DNA of 64,000 nt from Theionarchaea archaeon. Its GTDB lineage: Archaea; Methanobacteriota_B; Thermococci; Methanofastidiosales; SZ-28-30. The notes beneath the pieces are model-generated. The model saw nothing but the letters and a program-made list of their open reading frames with translations, searched no databases and was not told the DNA's origin. Shown piece by piece: positions 9,173 through 17,163 of the stretch. The stretch spans positions 156,585 through 220,584 of the forward strand of contig JACVGT010000003.1 of assembly GCA_018992685.1 (NCBI GenBank), given 5' to 3'. Positions within the stretch are counted from its first letter, which is position 1. Each line of letters begins with the position of its first letter. A program made the translations under genes and the position numbers.

Positions 9173-9529
9173 ATGAAACATACCATATGTCACATTGAAT
9201 GGTCTTCAACAGATCTTGAGAGAACAAAAAAGTTTCTTTCTGGGCTTTTCGAATGGGAATTCGAATATTGGGGAGAGAACTACTTGCTATTCAGCCCACC
9301 TGAGGGTGTGGGGGGAGGAATAGCACAAGTGGAGAACGTCAATCCGGGTGATTCTCCTCTGATTCATGTTGAAGTGGATGAGATCGAGCCATACCTAGAA
9401 AAAGCGAAGCAGCTGGGTGGGTGTGTGGCAGCCCCAAAGACAGAAATTCCTACGGTAGGGTGGTATGCAGTCCTCACCGACCCTGATGGGAATCTGGTAG
9501 GTCTCTTCCAAGGGATAAAGGAAGAATAA
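9173..9529 (+). CDS. VOC superfamily (glyoxalase/dioxygenase fold) protein
   Basis: 118 residues from ATG 9173, chosen over the tracker start at 9131 because AAAGGAGG sits 7 nt upstream and because the VOC fold begins with TICHIEWSSTDLERTKKFL. Both beta-alpha-beta-beta-beta modules are present: one ends with YLLFSPPEG, and the second runs through IHVEVDEIEPYLEKAKQLGG to VLTDPDGNLVGLF, the standard VOC ending with the metal-ligand Glu replaced by Leu/Gly. Metal dependence is therefore uncertain. TATA AATGCTTATAA is at about 9105-9115. Substrate unknown. Confidence 0.82.
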   Translation: MKHTICHIEWSSTDLERTKKFLSGLFEWEFEYWGENYLLFSPPEGVGGGIAQVENVNPGDSPLIHVEVDEIEPYLEKAKQLGGCVAAPKTEIPTVGWYAVLTDPDGNLVGLFQGIKEE

Positions 9530-9550
9530 TTCCCTTTTTCTATTTTTACG
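9530..9550 (+). terminator. T-rich terminator after VOC gene
   Basis: TTCCCTTTTTCTATTTTTACG directly follows the stop codon. T-rich runs on the coding strand are the usual archaeal intrinsic terminator. Confidence 0.5.
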
Positions 9551-9686
9551 TCCACAAAATGAGGAAGCAGATTGTTATCTGTGGTGTTTCTCTCTCTGTT
9601 GCAGCATTGTGAATGGTTCTGAAGACTGGTGCTAACTATGGAATGGCGTTCTGACGTGAATGGGACTCCAGGTGTGTCATGAACAA

Positions 9687-9696
9687 TGTTTAAAAA
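9687..9696 (+). promoter_or_regulatory. TATA box of hypC-hypD
   Basis: TGTTTAAAAA is centred about 26 nt before the hypC ATG, predicting a leaderless hypCD mRNA. Confidence 0.6.
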
Positions 9697-9717
9697 GGGT
9701 GGACCGCACTCTTTCCC

Positions 9718-9936
9718 ATGTGCCTTGCAATTCCTGGCAAAGTCGTAGAGATTTCTGGGTCAGAGGGTACGGTAGATTTTGGCGGTGTCAAACAGAAGGT
9801 ACGAATAGATTTGATACTGGATTTGAAGCCGGGTGACTATGTCATAGTTCATACGGGGTTTGCAATCGAGAAGCTGGACGAAAAGGACGCTCTGGAAACT
9901 CTGGAATTGTGGAAAGAACTTGCAGAATACATGTGA
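9718..9936 (+). CDS. hypC: Hydrogenase maturation chaperone HypC
   Basis: 72 residues beginning with the invariant MCLAIPGKV; Cys2 becomes exposed as the iron-complex ligand after Met removal. The remainder (VDFGGVKQKVRIDLI, GDYVIVHTGFAIEKLDE) is the OB-like HypC barrel. HypC works with HypD to assemble the Fe(CN)2CO unit of NiFe hydrogenases and to deliver it to the large subunit. It is followed by hypD after four nucleotides, so the pair is one operon. No hydrogenase structural genes, hypB, hypE or hypF occur in the window. Confidence 0.97.
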   Translation: MCLAIPGKVVEISGSEGTVDFGGVKQKVRIDLILDLKPGDYVIVHTGFAIEKLDEKDALETLELWKELAEYM

Positions 9937-9940
9937 TTTT

Positions 9941-10999
9941 ATGGTAGGAATAGGGTCAATGCTTGACGACATACGTGGCATAGCTTCTTCCCTGCCACAC
10001 ACCAAGATCATGCACGTATGTGGGACCCATGAACAGAGTATCGTCCAGTACGGGCTGCGTTCTTTGCTTCCTGATACGGTGGAGATCATTGCAGGACCCG
10101 GATGCCCGGTGTGTATTACACCCAAATATGACATAGACACTGCAGTGTTTTTGACCAAGAAAGGGATGGTGGTCACCACGTTTGGGGACATGTACAAGGT
10201 TCCGTCCACAGAGTCACTGTCCGATGCGAAGTCCAGGGGGGCAGATATTCGAATTGTGTACAGCATCAGCAATGCAGTGGAGATGGCAAGAAGAAATCCA
10301 GGAAAAGAGATCGTCCATTTTGGGATTGGGTTTGAGACGACAGCACCCACGACAGCACTTGTGGTGAGAGATGCACCGGAGAATTTCTCTGTGCTGTGCT
10401 GCCACCGATTGATACCTCCTGCACTCTTGTTCCTTCTGGGACTGGGTGCTATTGACATTCAGGGGTTCATCAATCCAGGCCATGTTTCTGCAATCATTGG
10501 ATCGAAACCCTACAGGGTGATATCTGAAAAATATAGGATTCCTCAGGTGGTGGCAGGGTTTGAGGCTGAGGATCTTGTGAGGGGTATCCTGATGCTATTG
10601 AACCAGTTACGAGAGGGAAAGGCAGAAGTTGAAAACGAATACACCAGGGTTGTAAAAGAAGAGGGGAACGTGGTAGCCCAGAAGGTCATGGAGGAGGTTT
10701 TCGAGGTAGTGGATGCTGATTGGAGAGCATTGCCCAGGATTCCGGGTTCTGGATATGAGTTATCGGAGAAGTATGAGGAGCAGAACGCGCGACGGAAGTT
10801 CGAGGATTTGCTGGAGGATTTTGTCTTTGAGGATAGCGAGCCCAAGGGATGTCGGTGTGGTGAGGTTCTGCGGGGTCTGGTCTATCCTGAGGAATGTCCT
10901 CTGTTCAGGAAGGTGTGCACTCCTGTGAACCCTGTGGGGCCATGCATGGTATCCAGGGAAGGTTCCTGCAGCATCAAATATCGGTATGGTCGGGAATAG
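9941..10999 (+). CDS. hypD: Hydrogenase maturation protein HypD
   Basis: 352 residues from ATG 9941; the tracker start at 9860 lies inside hypC. ATG 9959 (MLDDIRG) is an alternative with AGGG just ahead. HypD is the scaffold on which the Fe(CN)2CO centre is built together with HypC and HypE. Hallmarks: HVCGTHEQ (first active-site Cys), GPGCPVC, HFGIGFETTAPT, GFINPGHVSAIIG, and the C-terminal 4Fe-4S cysteines in GCRCGEVLRG, ECPLF, VCTP and GPCMVS. Length and all motifs are complete, so it should be functional if the other Hyp proteins are encoded elsewhere. Confidence 0.97.
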   Translation: MVGIGSMLDDIRGIASSLPHTKIMHVCGTHEQSIVQYGLRSLLPDTVEIIAGPGCPVCITPKYDIDTAVFLTKKGMVVTTFGDMYKVPSTESLSDAKSRGADIRIVYSISNAVEMARRNPGKEIVHFGIGFETTAPTTALVVRDAPENFSVLCCHRLIPPALLFLLGLGAIDIQGFINPGHVSAIIGSKPYRVISEKYRIPQVVAGFEAEDLVRGILMLLNQLREGKAEVENEYTRVVKEEGNVVAQKVMEEVFEVVDADWRALPRIPGSGYELSEKYEEQNARRKFEDLLEDFVFEDSEPKGCRCGEVLRGLVYPEECPLFRKVCTPVNPVGPCMVSREGSCSIKYRYGRE

Positions 11000-11031
11000 G
11001 AGAATCAGTTATTGATTTGACTGTACTGGGA

Positions 11032-11406
11032 TTACTGGTCTGGTTTTTCAATTCGTATGGACTTGATGTTTAGTTCTCTTCCTTCAGTGATCTCTAGGTC
11101 TCTGCTTCCACATTCACATTCAATGACTGGGAAGATGTAATGATCGTCGGGTGTCCTGTCCCATCGGAATTCTCTCCCACATTTCTTACACGTGAGTTTT
11201 GAGGGCTTGGAAGTTATATTGATAAGAGCTCCTTCTGCCAGAGTGTTTTCGATAACGAGTTCCAGGCAGAACTGGAACTGTTCAGGATTCAGAAAGAGGA
11301 GTTCACCGATTTCTATGTTGATTTCATGGATCTTGGTGGCCTGTTCTTCCTGTGCTTTCTTCAGGATGATATCAACCACTGAGGTGGCCATGGATAGTTC
11401 ATGCAT
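11032..11406 (-). CDS. hypA: Hydrogenase nickel incorporation protein HypA
   Basis: 124 residues starting MHELSMA. Met1-His2-Glu3 form the nickel site, and the zinc ribbon is CKKCGREF (about 73-76) with CECGS (about 96-98). The N-terminal alpha/beta half (INIEIGELLFLNPEQFQFCLE) is canonical. HypA inserts Ni into the hydrogenase large subunit with HypB. It is convergent with hypD (32 nt apart) and has its own TATA box on the minus strand (CTTTTAACC, about 11428-11437). The three hyp genes are therefore two transcripts end to end. Confidence 0.96.
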   Translation of the reverse strand: MHELSMATSVVDIILKKAQEEQATKIHEINIEIGELLFLNPEQFQFCLELVIENTLAEGALINITSKPSKLTCKKCGREFRWDRTPDDHYIFPVIECECGSRDLEITEGRELNIKSIRIEKPDQ

Positions 11407-11928
11407 TGATGGTACTGTTTGAAGATGGTTAAAAGCGTTTCTGTCTGGAGGGGTGGTAAGAAGAATGTGTTACAGAGTCTACTTAACTTTCCCATCCATC
11501 AGATCATACTCAAAATCGGCACTCCTGAATTAGGCGCTTTTTCACAAAGAAAAGCTCGTTAAGAGCACCTCTTCACGTAGCAGCTAATTTTCTTGTTCTT
11601 CCTTTTGTCACTCAGCTGAGGAATTATGCTTTTGAGTGAAATTGTCACCTTCTTAGCGAGATTTTGTTACATTCCCTATTGATTCAAATTGATGCTTTGA
11701 GCTATCTCGGCCAAGGCCAGAGTCCTTTTTCTCTACTCATACTTCAAATGGGGCATTGAATGCCAGATCACATAAGACGAAAATTATGACCCAAAAGTTT
11801 ATAAATAATGATTCATCTAATCATGCAGGCAAACTTCGGGCCGAGGAGGGATCTAGATCATATTCAGAAAGAAGGTTAGAGAACAGAAGACAGTTCTCCA
11901 GAATGAGGATGAACCTTTTGGAAAGTTC
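11407..11928. other. AT-rich divergent intergenic region
   Basis: About 520 bp with no ORF of interest. It holds the hypA promoter at the left end and, at 11797-11806, the TATA box GTTTATAAAT for the large membrane protein. From the predicted start site (about 11832) to the ATG at 11929 there is a leader of about 100 nt, which is unusually long for this window. No riboswitch family was recognised in it. Confidence 0.45.
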
Positions 11929-14900
11929 ATGAAAGGCTATTTTTCTCTTCGAAACAGCAATATCTTCGTTTTTATGTTGTTGAGTGTAATACCAGCTGCT
12001 CTTTGTCAGTTATTGTACACTAAGCTCAATGTCATACATGTTAAGGGAATCATCTACACGTTTTTCTTCAGATTTAATTATGCATCTTTGGGAATTCCTG
12101 TTGAACAGGATTATCTAGTTCAAGCGTTTGTAGTCCTGTTTTTCCTGAATCTGGGATTAATTGCTATAAAGATAATTGGATGGGGTCTATCAGGTGAGGA
12201 GAAAGATGTTATTGTATCTGATTCTGAAAAGTATTTCTTTCTGGCAATGGTCGCACTGTATGTCCTTATTCTCGTTTTGGCGGGCCCTCCTTTCTTGACT
12301 TGGATCTTCATCCCACTCTTGGTACTCCTTTATATGTTGACTAGAACGTCCAGCAAAGTGGTAATCTTATTCACACTTCTGCTTCTTAATCTTATTCTTT
12401 TCGCCTTCTATTATAGGCATTTTGACTTCAACGTTGTGATTGGAGGCAGACAAGATGGAATTCTGACTTTCATGGCGAAGATAGGTTTTTCCTGGCTCTA
12501 TATTCTGCCCTACAATTTCTTCATATTCTTTCCTCTGGTAATCGCCACCTATTTCTTGGATTTTCGCTATCCTGAGAAGTATATTTCTTCGTTTTTTGAT
12601 GTTGTCTTTCACGAGAACATGGTCGCTGTTTTTGTGGGACTTCTTCTGAATGTGACTCTTTCAGTTATCCCCCTCTTTATTGTGATGATTCAACCAGACA
12701 CTTTCATTGATCCGTCAAGAGGGATAGTAGAAAGGATGATTTTCACCGTTCACAATACTTTTGCTCAGGAGGAAAGTAAGGGCTTAGGGATCTTTGAAAC
12801 AATTGCACTATTACATTTCTGGATAGGTTCATTCACTCTGTGGTTTACACCTTTCTTCGTGAGTTTTGCCCAGCTTGAGACCAAATTCGAAGCGAGTTTT
12901 GATAGAAATCTAAGGGAAACTATTCAGAAAATGAAGGATCACATCGTCATCATTGGATTTGGCAATTTAGGGAGGAAAGTCTGTTCTGACTTGATTGAAA
13001 GAGACGTAGTCTCACGTAAGAACGATACTTTCGAGATATTTACTCCTGATTTGGAAGTAAGAAAGATATGTAGATCACTTCTTGTTGTAGACTCAAAAGA
13101 CCAGCTCTTCGATCGTGTCCACACCGATCCAATACTTCAGAATGTTGGCGTTGCTAGAAGAAGGATAGGAGTTGCAGGGGAAAGAGAAGATATCTTGATT
13201 CCGGCGATTATTGGAGATATAAATAGCGAAACGACTAGAGAAAGTGCTCAATTGAAAAGGTCAAAACTCTTCATATCAGCTCCTTCTGACTATACTGCGA
13301 CATTCATTCTTTCTAAGTTCGCGAACCGCAACAACTTGAGTAGCATAATATCTGTTGAGGATAGCGCTCAAAAGGACTATTTTTCTCCAAAAGTGACTGC
13401 TCATGATACTTTTCTCATTTATCCGGCTTTTCAGGAAGGTGTTTCACTGGGTAGAATTGTCTCTCTTTGCTATTTCAGGATCTTGGAAGAGAAAAAAGAG
13501 TCTGAATCCGGAAGTCTCAACATTGTGATCTGTGGAGATGGGAAACAGATTCACTATATTATGGAGACATTCTGGATGGAAACCGAAAGAACAGGTCTGG
13601 CCAATCAATGGATTTCTAAGACCGCAGAGGATCCAAAATCACCTAAGAGAGAAATATATGATCTCCCAGTGACTATCCTGACAGAAAGTGTCGAACTTGA
13701 AAAGAGGAGCAGGAAGAAGAAAGATCAGGAGGACGAGGCACAGAGAAAGATTGTAGAAATCATTAGACGATCATCCCTTGTTGGAGGGAATGACGCCCAC
13801 ATAAGGGTAGATGTTATCCTTGATTTTCCTGATAGATTAAAGAGGATAGAGGAGATTATTGCTTCAAAAGAGCCGGAAATTATAGTGGTTACTTCAAATA
13901 AGATTCAAGATGTTTCCAGAATATTCCACGAATGGGTAGTAGCCATAGAGAGATATAACTCGTCAAAGGACAGAAGCTATAAGCCAGCCATAATTGTGGG
14001 AGTTCTTGGAAATGAATATGAGGAAGTTCAGGACATTCTACTATACTACGCAAAGATGGAGCCTGAATCAGGTCTAAAATTTCCTATTCAGTTCTTGGAC
14101 GCAGCCGTTAGAGTTTATGATGATTCTACTGAAAAGATCGGGGGTTTGGCACAATCTTTTGCCAGAAAAGGAAACCTCAAGCATGACGACAGAGTTGTCG
14201 GAAAGGTCATGGAACCTTTTGCTCTTTATTGTTGTGTGGAGGATCTTCCCGGGAGTTTGGGAGATGTCCTTGCAAATCTTTCAGGCGTTGAGTTTTCTGA
14301 TGCAATTCTCAATAAAGCAGAAAGTACTCTGTCCATGCATCTTTGTAGGTTTCAGGGTTGTTCTGGTGTTCACAATTATTCATTTTTTGCGAATGCTGAA
14401 TTGCATGATGCGGGTAAAAAGCAGAAAAAAGGAAAAATATTTTGTAGTTTATTTCAGAGCGAGAGTGGAGACCCGGAGAGAAGGAGAAAGACGAAAGAAT
14501 CCATAACAAAGTTGTTGAAGGTTGAGTGCGTGACTGGAGTGTTAGGCACTATGTCTGGATTACTTCGACTCCGGAAAATCTGTTATTGCTGTGATCGCAG
14601 AATAAATTGTTCTATCGCTTCTTACTTACGCAAGATTGAGAATCTGGTGAAGAACAGAGACTATTACATCAATTTAGAGAAGACCAGAAAACTACCTGAG
14701 GGAACTGTGAAGAAAGAACTTGAAAGGTTCTTTGTGAATCCAGATTTCCACTGTTCCGAGATAAACAAAGAGAAGTATCTGGAATTGCCAAGAGCCACGA
14801 TATTGGTCTGTTGTAGACATTCAAAAGTCACAGGCTCACTTTCAACTGCGATCAACAATCTGCTCCTAAAGAAAGTAGAAAGGACAATCCAAGATGGGAA

Positions 14901-15312
14901 TGATGTTGCAGACATTACCTACTTAAGATCCTATGAATGCTATAATCCTTCTCTGACTCACATAGAATTTTACGGAAACTGGATTAGTGTGAAGAACGAA
15001 GAAAGGGACACCATCCTCAAGAGCGATGGAGTTATCGATTCTGTCTTCCTCAATGTTGTCACAAGAAAGGAGGAGTGGTCTCACTATGCAAGAACACTTT
15101 GCCAATCATTGAACAAAATCTACAACAACGAGTCATACGAACTTTGGACAGATAGTGCAGATTCTCCAAATATATTTGCTGTAATCCGCAAAGCATTCAT
15201 AGAAGGAAGATGTTCCGATGATCAAAGCCCAGGGAAAGCACGTCTTAAGTGTAAAAAGCAGAAATGTATAGTCCATGACAAAATGAGACTGCTAGAGGAC
15301 AGATTGGAATGA
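11929..15312 (+). CDS. Large membrane protein with RCK/TrkA-N-like Rossmann domains
   Basis: 1127 residues. About eight hydrophobic spans occupy residues 1-325 (for example IFVFMLLSVIPAALCQLLY, AFVVLFFLNLGLIAIKIIGW, VVILFTLLLLNLILFAFYY, MVAVFVGLLLNVTLSVIPLF, LLHFWIGSFTLWFTPFF). A Rossmann start, DHIVIIGFGNLGRKVCSDL, follows at about residue 338, and a second nucleotide-fold-like start, LNIVICGDGKQIHYIM, lies at about 527. This is the topology of RCK-gated ion channels (Kch, BK, CASTOR/POLLUX), but no TVGYG-type selectivity filter is visible before the first Rossmann domain. The cytosolic tail exceeds 780 residues, with a Cys cluster (CYCCDRRINC). Base composition is clearly more AT-rich than flanking genes, which suggests transfer. 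Transported ion and ligand unknown. Confidence 0.6.
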   Translation: MKGYFSLRNSNIFVFMLLSVIPAALCQLLYTKLNVIHVKGIIYTFFFRFNYASLGIPVEQDYLVQAFVVLFFLNLGLIAIKIIGWGLSGEEKDVIVSDSEKYFFLAMVALYVLILVLAGPPFLTWIFIPLLVLLYMLTRTSSKVVILFTLLLLNLILFAFYYRHFDFNVVIGGRQDGILTFMAKIGFSWLYILPYNFFIFFPLVIATYFLDFRYPEKYISSFFDVVFHENMVAVFVGLLLNVTLSVIPLFIVMIQPDTFIDPSRGIVERMIFTVHNTFAQEESKGLGIFETIALLHFWIGSFTLWFTPFFVSFAQLETKFEASFDRNLRETIQKMKDHIVIIGFGNLGRKVCSDLIERDVVSRKNDTFEIFTPDLEVRKICRSLLVVDSKDQLFDRVHTDPILQNVGVARRRIGVAGEREDILIPAIIGDINSETTRESAQLKRSKLFISAPSDYTATFILSKFANRNNLSSIISVEDSAQKDYFSPKVTAHDTFLIYPAFQEGVSLGRIVSLCYFRILEEKKESESGSLNIVICGDGKQIHYIMETFWMETERTGLANQWISKTAEDPKSPKREIYDLPVTILTESVELEKRSRKKKDQEDEAQRKIVEIIRRSSLVGGNDAHIRVDVILDFPDRLKRIEEIIASKEPEIIVVTSNKIQDVSRIFHEWVVAIERYNSSKDRSYKPAIIVGVLGNEYEEVQDILLYYAKMEPESGLKFPIQFLDAAVRVYDDSTEKIGGLAQSFARKGNLKHDDRVVGKVMEPFALYCCVEDLPGSLGDVLANLSGVEFSDAILNKAESTLSMHLCRFQGCSGVHNYSFFANAELHDAGKKQKKGKIFCSLFQSESGDPERRRKTKESITKLLKVECVTGVLGTMSGLLRLRKICYCCDRRINCSIASYLRKIENLVKNRDYYINLEKTRKLPEGTVKKELERFFVNPDFHCSEINKEKYLELPRATILVCCRHSKVTGSLSTAINNLLLKKVERTIQDGNDVADITYLRSYECYNPSLTHIEFYGNWISVKNEERDTILKSDGVIDSVFLNVVTRKEEWSHYARTLCQSLNKIYNNESYELWTDSADSPNIFAVIRKAFIEGRCSDDQSPGKARLKCKKQKCIVHDKMRLLEDRLE

Positions 15313-15331
15313 ATGTCCCAAGAAGTCTTGG

Positions 15332-15646
15332 CTATAGACAGTTTTGCTCAATGAACTCCTGCAACTCTCTTTTTGACTTGACGGCAACCTCTCGAATAAA
15401 AGGTTCCCCATTCTTGAAGATTATGAAAGTGGGGAGTCCTGAAATATCATACTTCTGAGCAGTATATTTGTTCCTATCTACATTTAATTTGCAGATCTTT
15501 ACTTTTCCTTTGTATTCTTGTTCCAGTTCCTTCAACATATCCTCAATTGCCTTGCAGGGTAGACACCATGAAGCCCAGAAATCCACCAGTACAGGTGTAT
15601 CACATTCCAAGACCTCCTTCTCAAACATCCTGTCAGTAATCTCCAT
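15332..15646 (-). CDS. Thioredoxin
   Basis: 104 residues with the complete thioredoxin fold. The active site is WASWCLPC (about residues 25-32), the strand before it is VLVDFWA, and the cis-proline loop is SGLPTFIIF with KNGEPF after it. The dipeptide between the cysteines is LP rather than the GP of classic thioredoxin, so redox potential and partner may differ; it could be a dedicated thioredoxin-like reductant. It is the last gene of the minus-strand phosphodiesterase/sulfoquinovose-synthase-like operon, starting 8 nt after the preceding stop. Confidence 0.93.
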   Translation of the reverse strand: MEITDRMFEKEVLECDTPVLVDFWASWCLPCKAIEDMLKELEQEYKGKVKICKLNVDRNKYTAQKYDISGLPTFIIFKNGEPFIREVAVKSKRELQEFIEQNCL

Positions 15647-15654
15647 CTATCCAC

Positions 15655-17163
15655 CTACCTGTCCAGTACAGGTCTATACCCCGTATCTTCCCTCGTCCCA
15701 GGCTCATACACTTCAAGAATGTCAGATTCCTTCTTGAACCCATCCCACCTCGTTCTTGGCATCACCAGGTGTACCTTCTCCTCAATCCTTTTCTTAATCT
15801 CCGGGCGTATCAAGAGCTCCACCATCCTCGAAATCTCCTTTTCCAGTGGTACCTCCGGTTCAAACCCAAACGTGTGAGGAAGTTTCTTCGACACTACCTC
15901 CAATGGGTGTTTATCTGCCTCCACTCTCGGATTCTCCACCTTCTGTATCCTCACATCCAGCCCCGCTTTCCTCCCTGCCTCAGCCACCGTCTCTGCCAGT
16001 ACACTCAATTTACATAACCCTGAAACCTGGTTCACCACATCATACTGTCCTGGCTCAGGGGGCGATACAATCAGCCGCACCATGCACTCCATAGCATCCT
16101 CCAGAGCAATGAACCCTCGAATCTGTTCCCCTGTTCCATAGATCGTCAACGGCATCCCCACGACGACCTGGGCCACAAACCGATTCACCACAGTCCCGAA
16201 CCATTCATCCACATCCAATCTCGTGCGCAGCCTCGAATCCTCTGCTACTTCATCCGTGTGGACCCCATAGATCACTCCCTGCATCACATCATACGACCTC
16301 AGCCACCAGTACTTACAAGCTTCATACACATTAAACGTATCCTGCACTTTACTCACATGATAAAATGATAGTGGGTCCCGGGGTGTCAACTCACCCCCCA
16401 GGCTCCATTCCCTGTTGTCCCATTTCATGACTGCATCTGCAGGAAAAATCCCCTCAAATAATGGTCTGCCCGTCAGAGGGCTCCCGTACTCGCCCATGGT
16501 ACCCAGCTTTATTAAACACGTTTCCGGGACGACCTCTTTGATCAGAAACAACAGCCCAAGAGTCCCCAGAACATTGTTCTCCTGCACACGTACTGCATGG
16601 TTGCAGTCCACCATACTGTATGGTGCAGACGGTATTTCCGCATAGTGGACAATTGCTTCTGGCTTGACCTCTTCAATGAACTCTTTCATTTTTGCCCTAT
16701 CCAGAATGTCAGCCCTTCTAAAATTAATATTGACACCCAGGACTTCTCTGGCCACATGCAATCTCTCTGTCATTCGTTCAATTGGAACAATAGTATGTGC
16801 ACCCTTTTCCATGACACAATCCCTGCGCAGAAAATTGTCCACCCCGCTGACCTTGAACCCCAGTCTCCCCAGCTTTAGCGCCAGGGTCCATCCCAGATAC
16901 CCATCAATGCCCAGGATCATGACTCGCATATTCTTCAACATCAGCCCGTATTGGAAAGGAACCCATTCCGGGCACTCCTCAAAGGTAATGGAGGGTTCAA
17001 AATGGCCCAGTTCTGGTCTCCGGCCACACTCAATGACAATCATTCCTTCTTCAACACTTTTGATATTTTCCATGGACTGTCCACATGCCCTGAAATCTAC
17101 ATTTCCTTTGAAGATGGCTGCAGGACAGTTCCAGCAGGTTTTTTCAGCATTATGAGCTTTCAT
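15655..17163 (-). CDS. UDP-sulfoquinovose synthase-like epimerase (SQD1/Agl3 family)
   Basis: 502 residues. From about residue 80 it follows the SQD1/Agl3 pattern: NAD loop VMILGIDGYLGWTLALKL, VDNFLRRD, VHYAEIPSAPYSMVD, NNVLGTLGLLFLIKE, catalytic TMGEYGSP with SFYHVSK, QGVIYGVHTDE, RLDVDEWFGTVVNRF, IYGTGEQIRGFI and NPRVEADKHPLEV. SQD1 and Agl3 add sulfite to UDP-glucose to make UDP-sulfoquinovose, used for sulfolipids in phototrophs and for N-glycans of S-layer proteins in Sulfolobus. The first 79 residues are an unusual extension with CWNCPAA, FRACGQS and IVIECG, possibly a metal or Fe-S knuckle absent from SQD1. It overlaps the phosphodiesterase gene by 14 nt. Confidence 0.88.
   Translation of the reverse strand: MKAHNAEKTCWNCPAAIFKGNVDFRACGQSMENIKSVEEGMIVIECGRRPELGHFEPSITFEECPEWVPFQYGLMLKNMRVMILGIDGYLGWTLALKLGRLGFKVSGVDNFLRRDCVMEKGAHTIVPIERMTERLHVAREVLGVNINFRRADILDRAKMKEFIEEVKPEAIVHYAEIPSAPYSMVDCNHAVRVQENNVLGTLGLLFLIKEVVPETCLIKLGTMGEYGSPLTGRPLFEGIFPADAVMKWDNREWSLGGELTPRDPLSFYHVSKVQDTFNVYEACKYWWLRSYDVMQGVIYGVHTDEVAEDSRLRTRLDVDEWFGTVVNRFVAQVVVGMPLTIYGTGEQIRGFIALEDAMECMVRLIVSPPEPGQYDVVNQVSGLCKLSVLAETVAEAGRKAGLDVRIQKVENPRVEADKHPLEVVSKKLPHTFGFEPEVPLEKEISRMVELLIRPEIKKRIEEKVHLVMPRTRWDGFKKESDILEVYEPGTREDTGYRPVLDR

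Noticed and set aside
11192-11422. Plus-strand ORF of 76 codons
   Set aside because: Complement of hypA, which has full conservation on the other strand.
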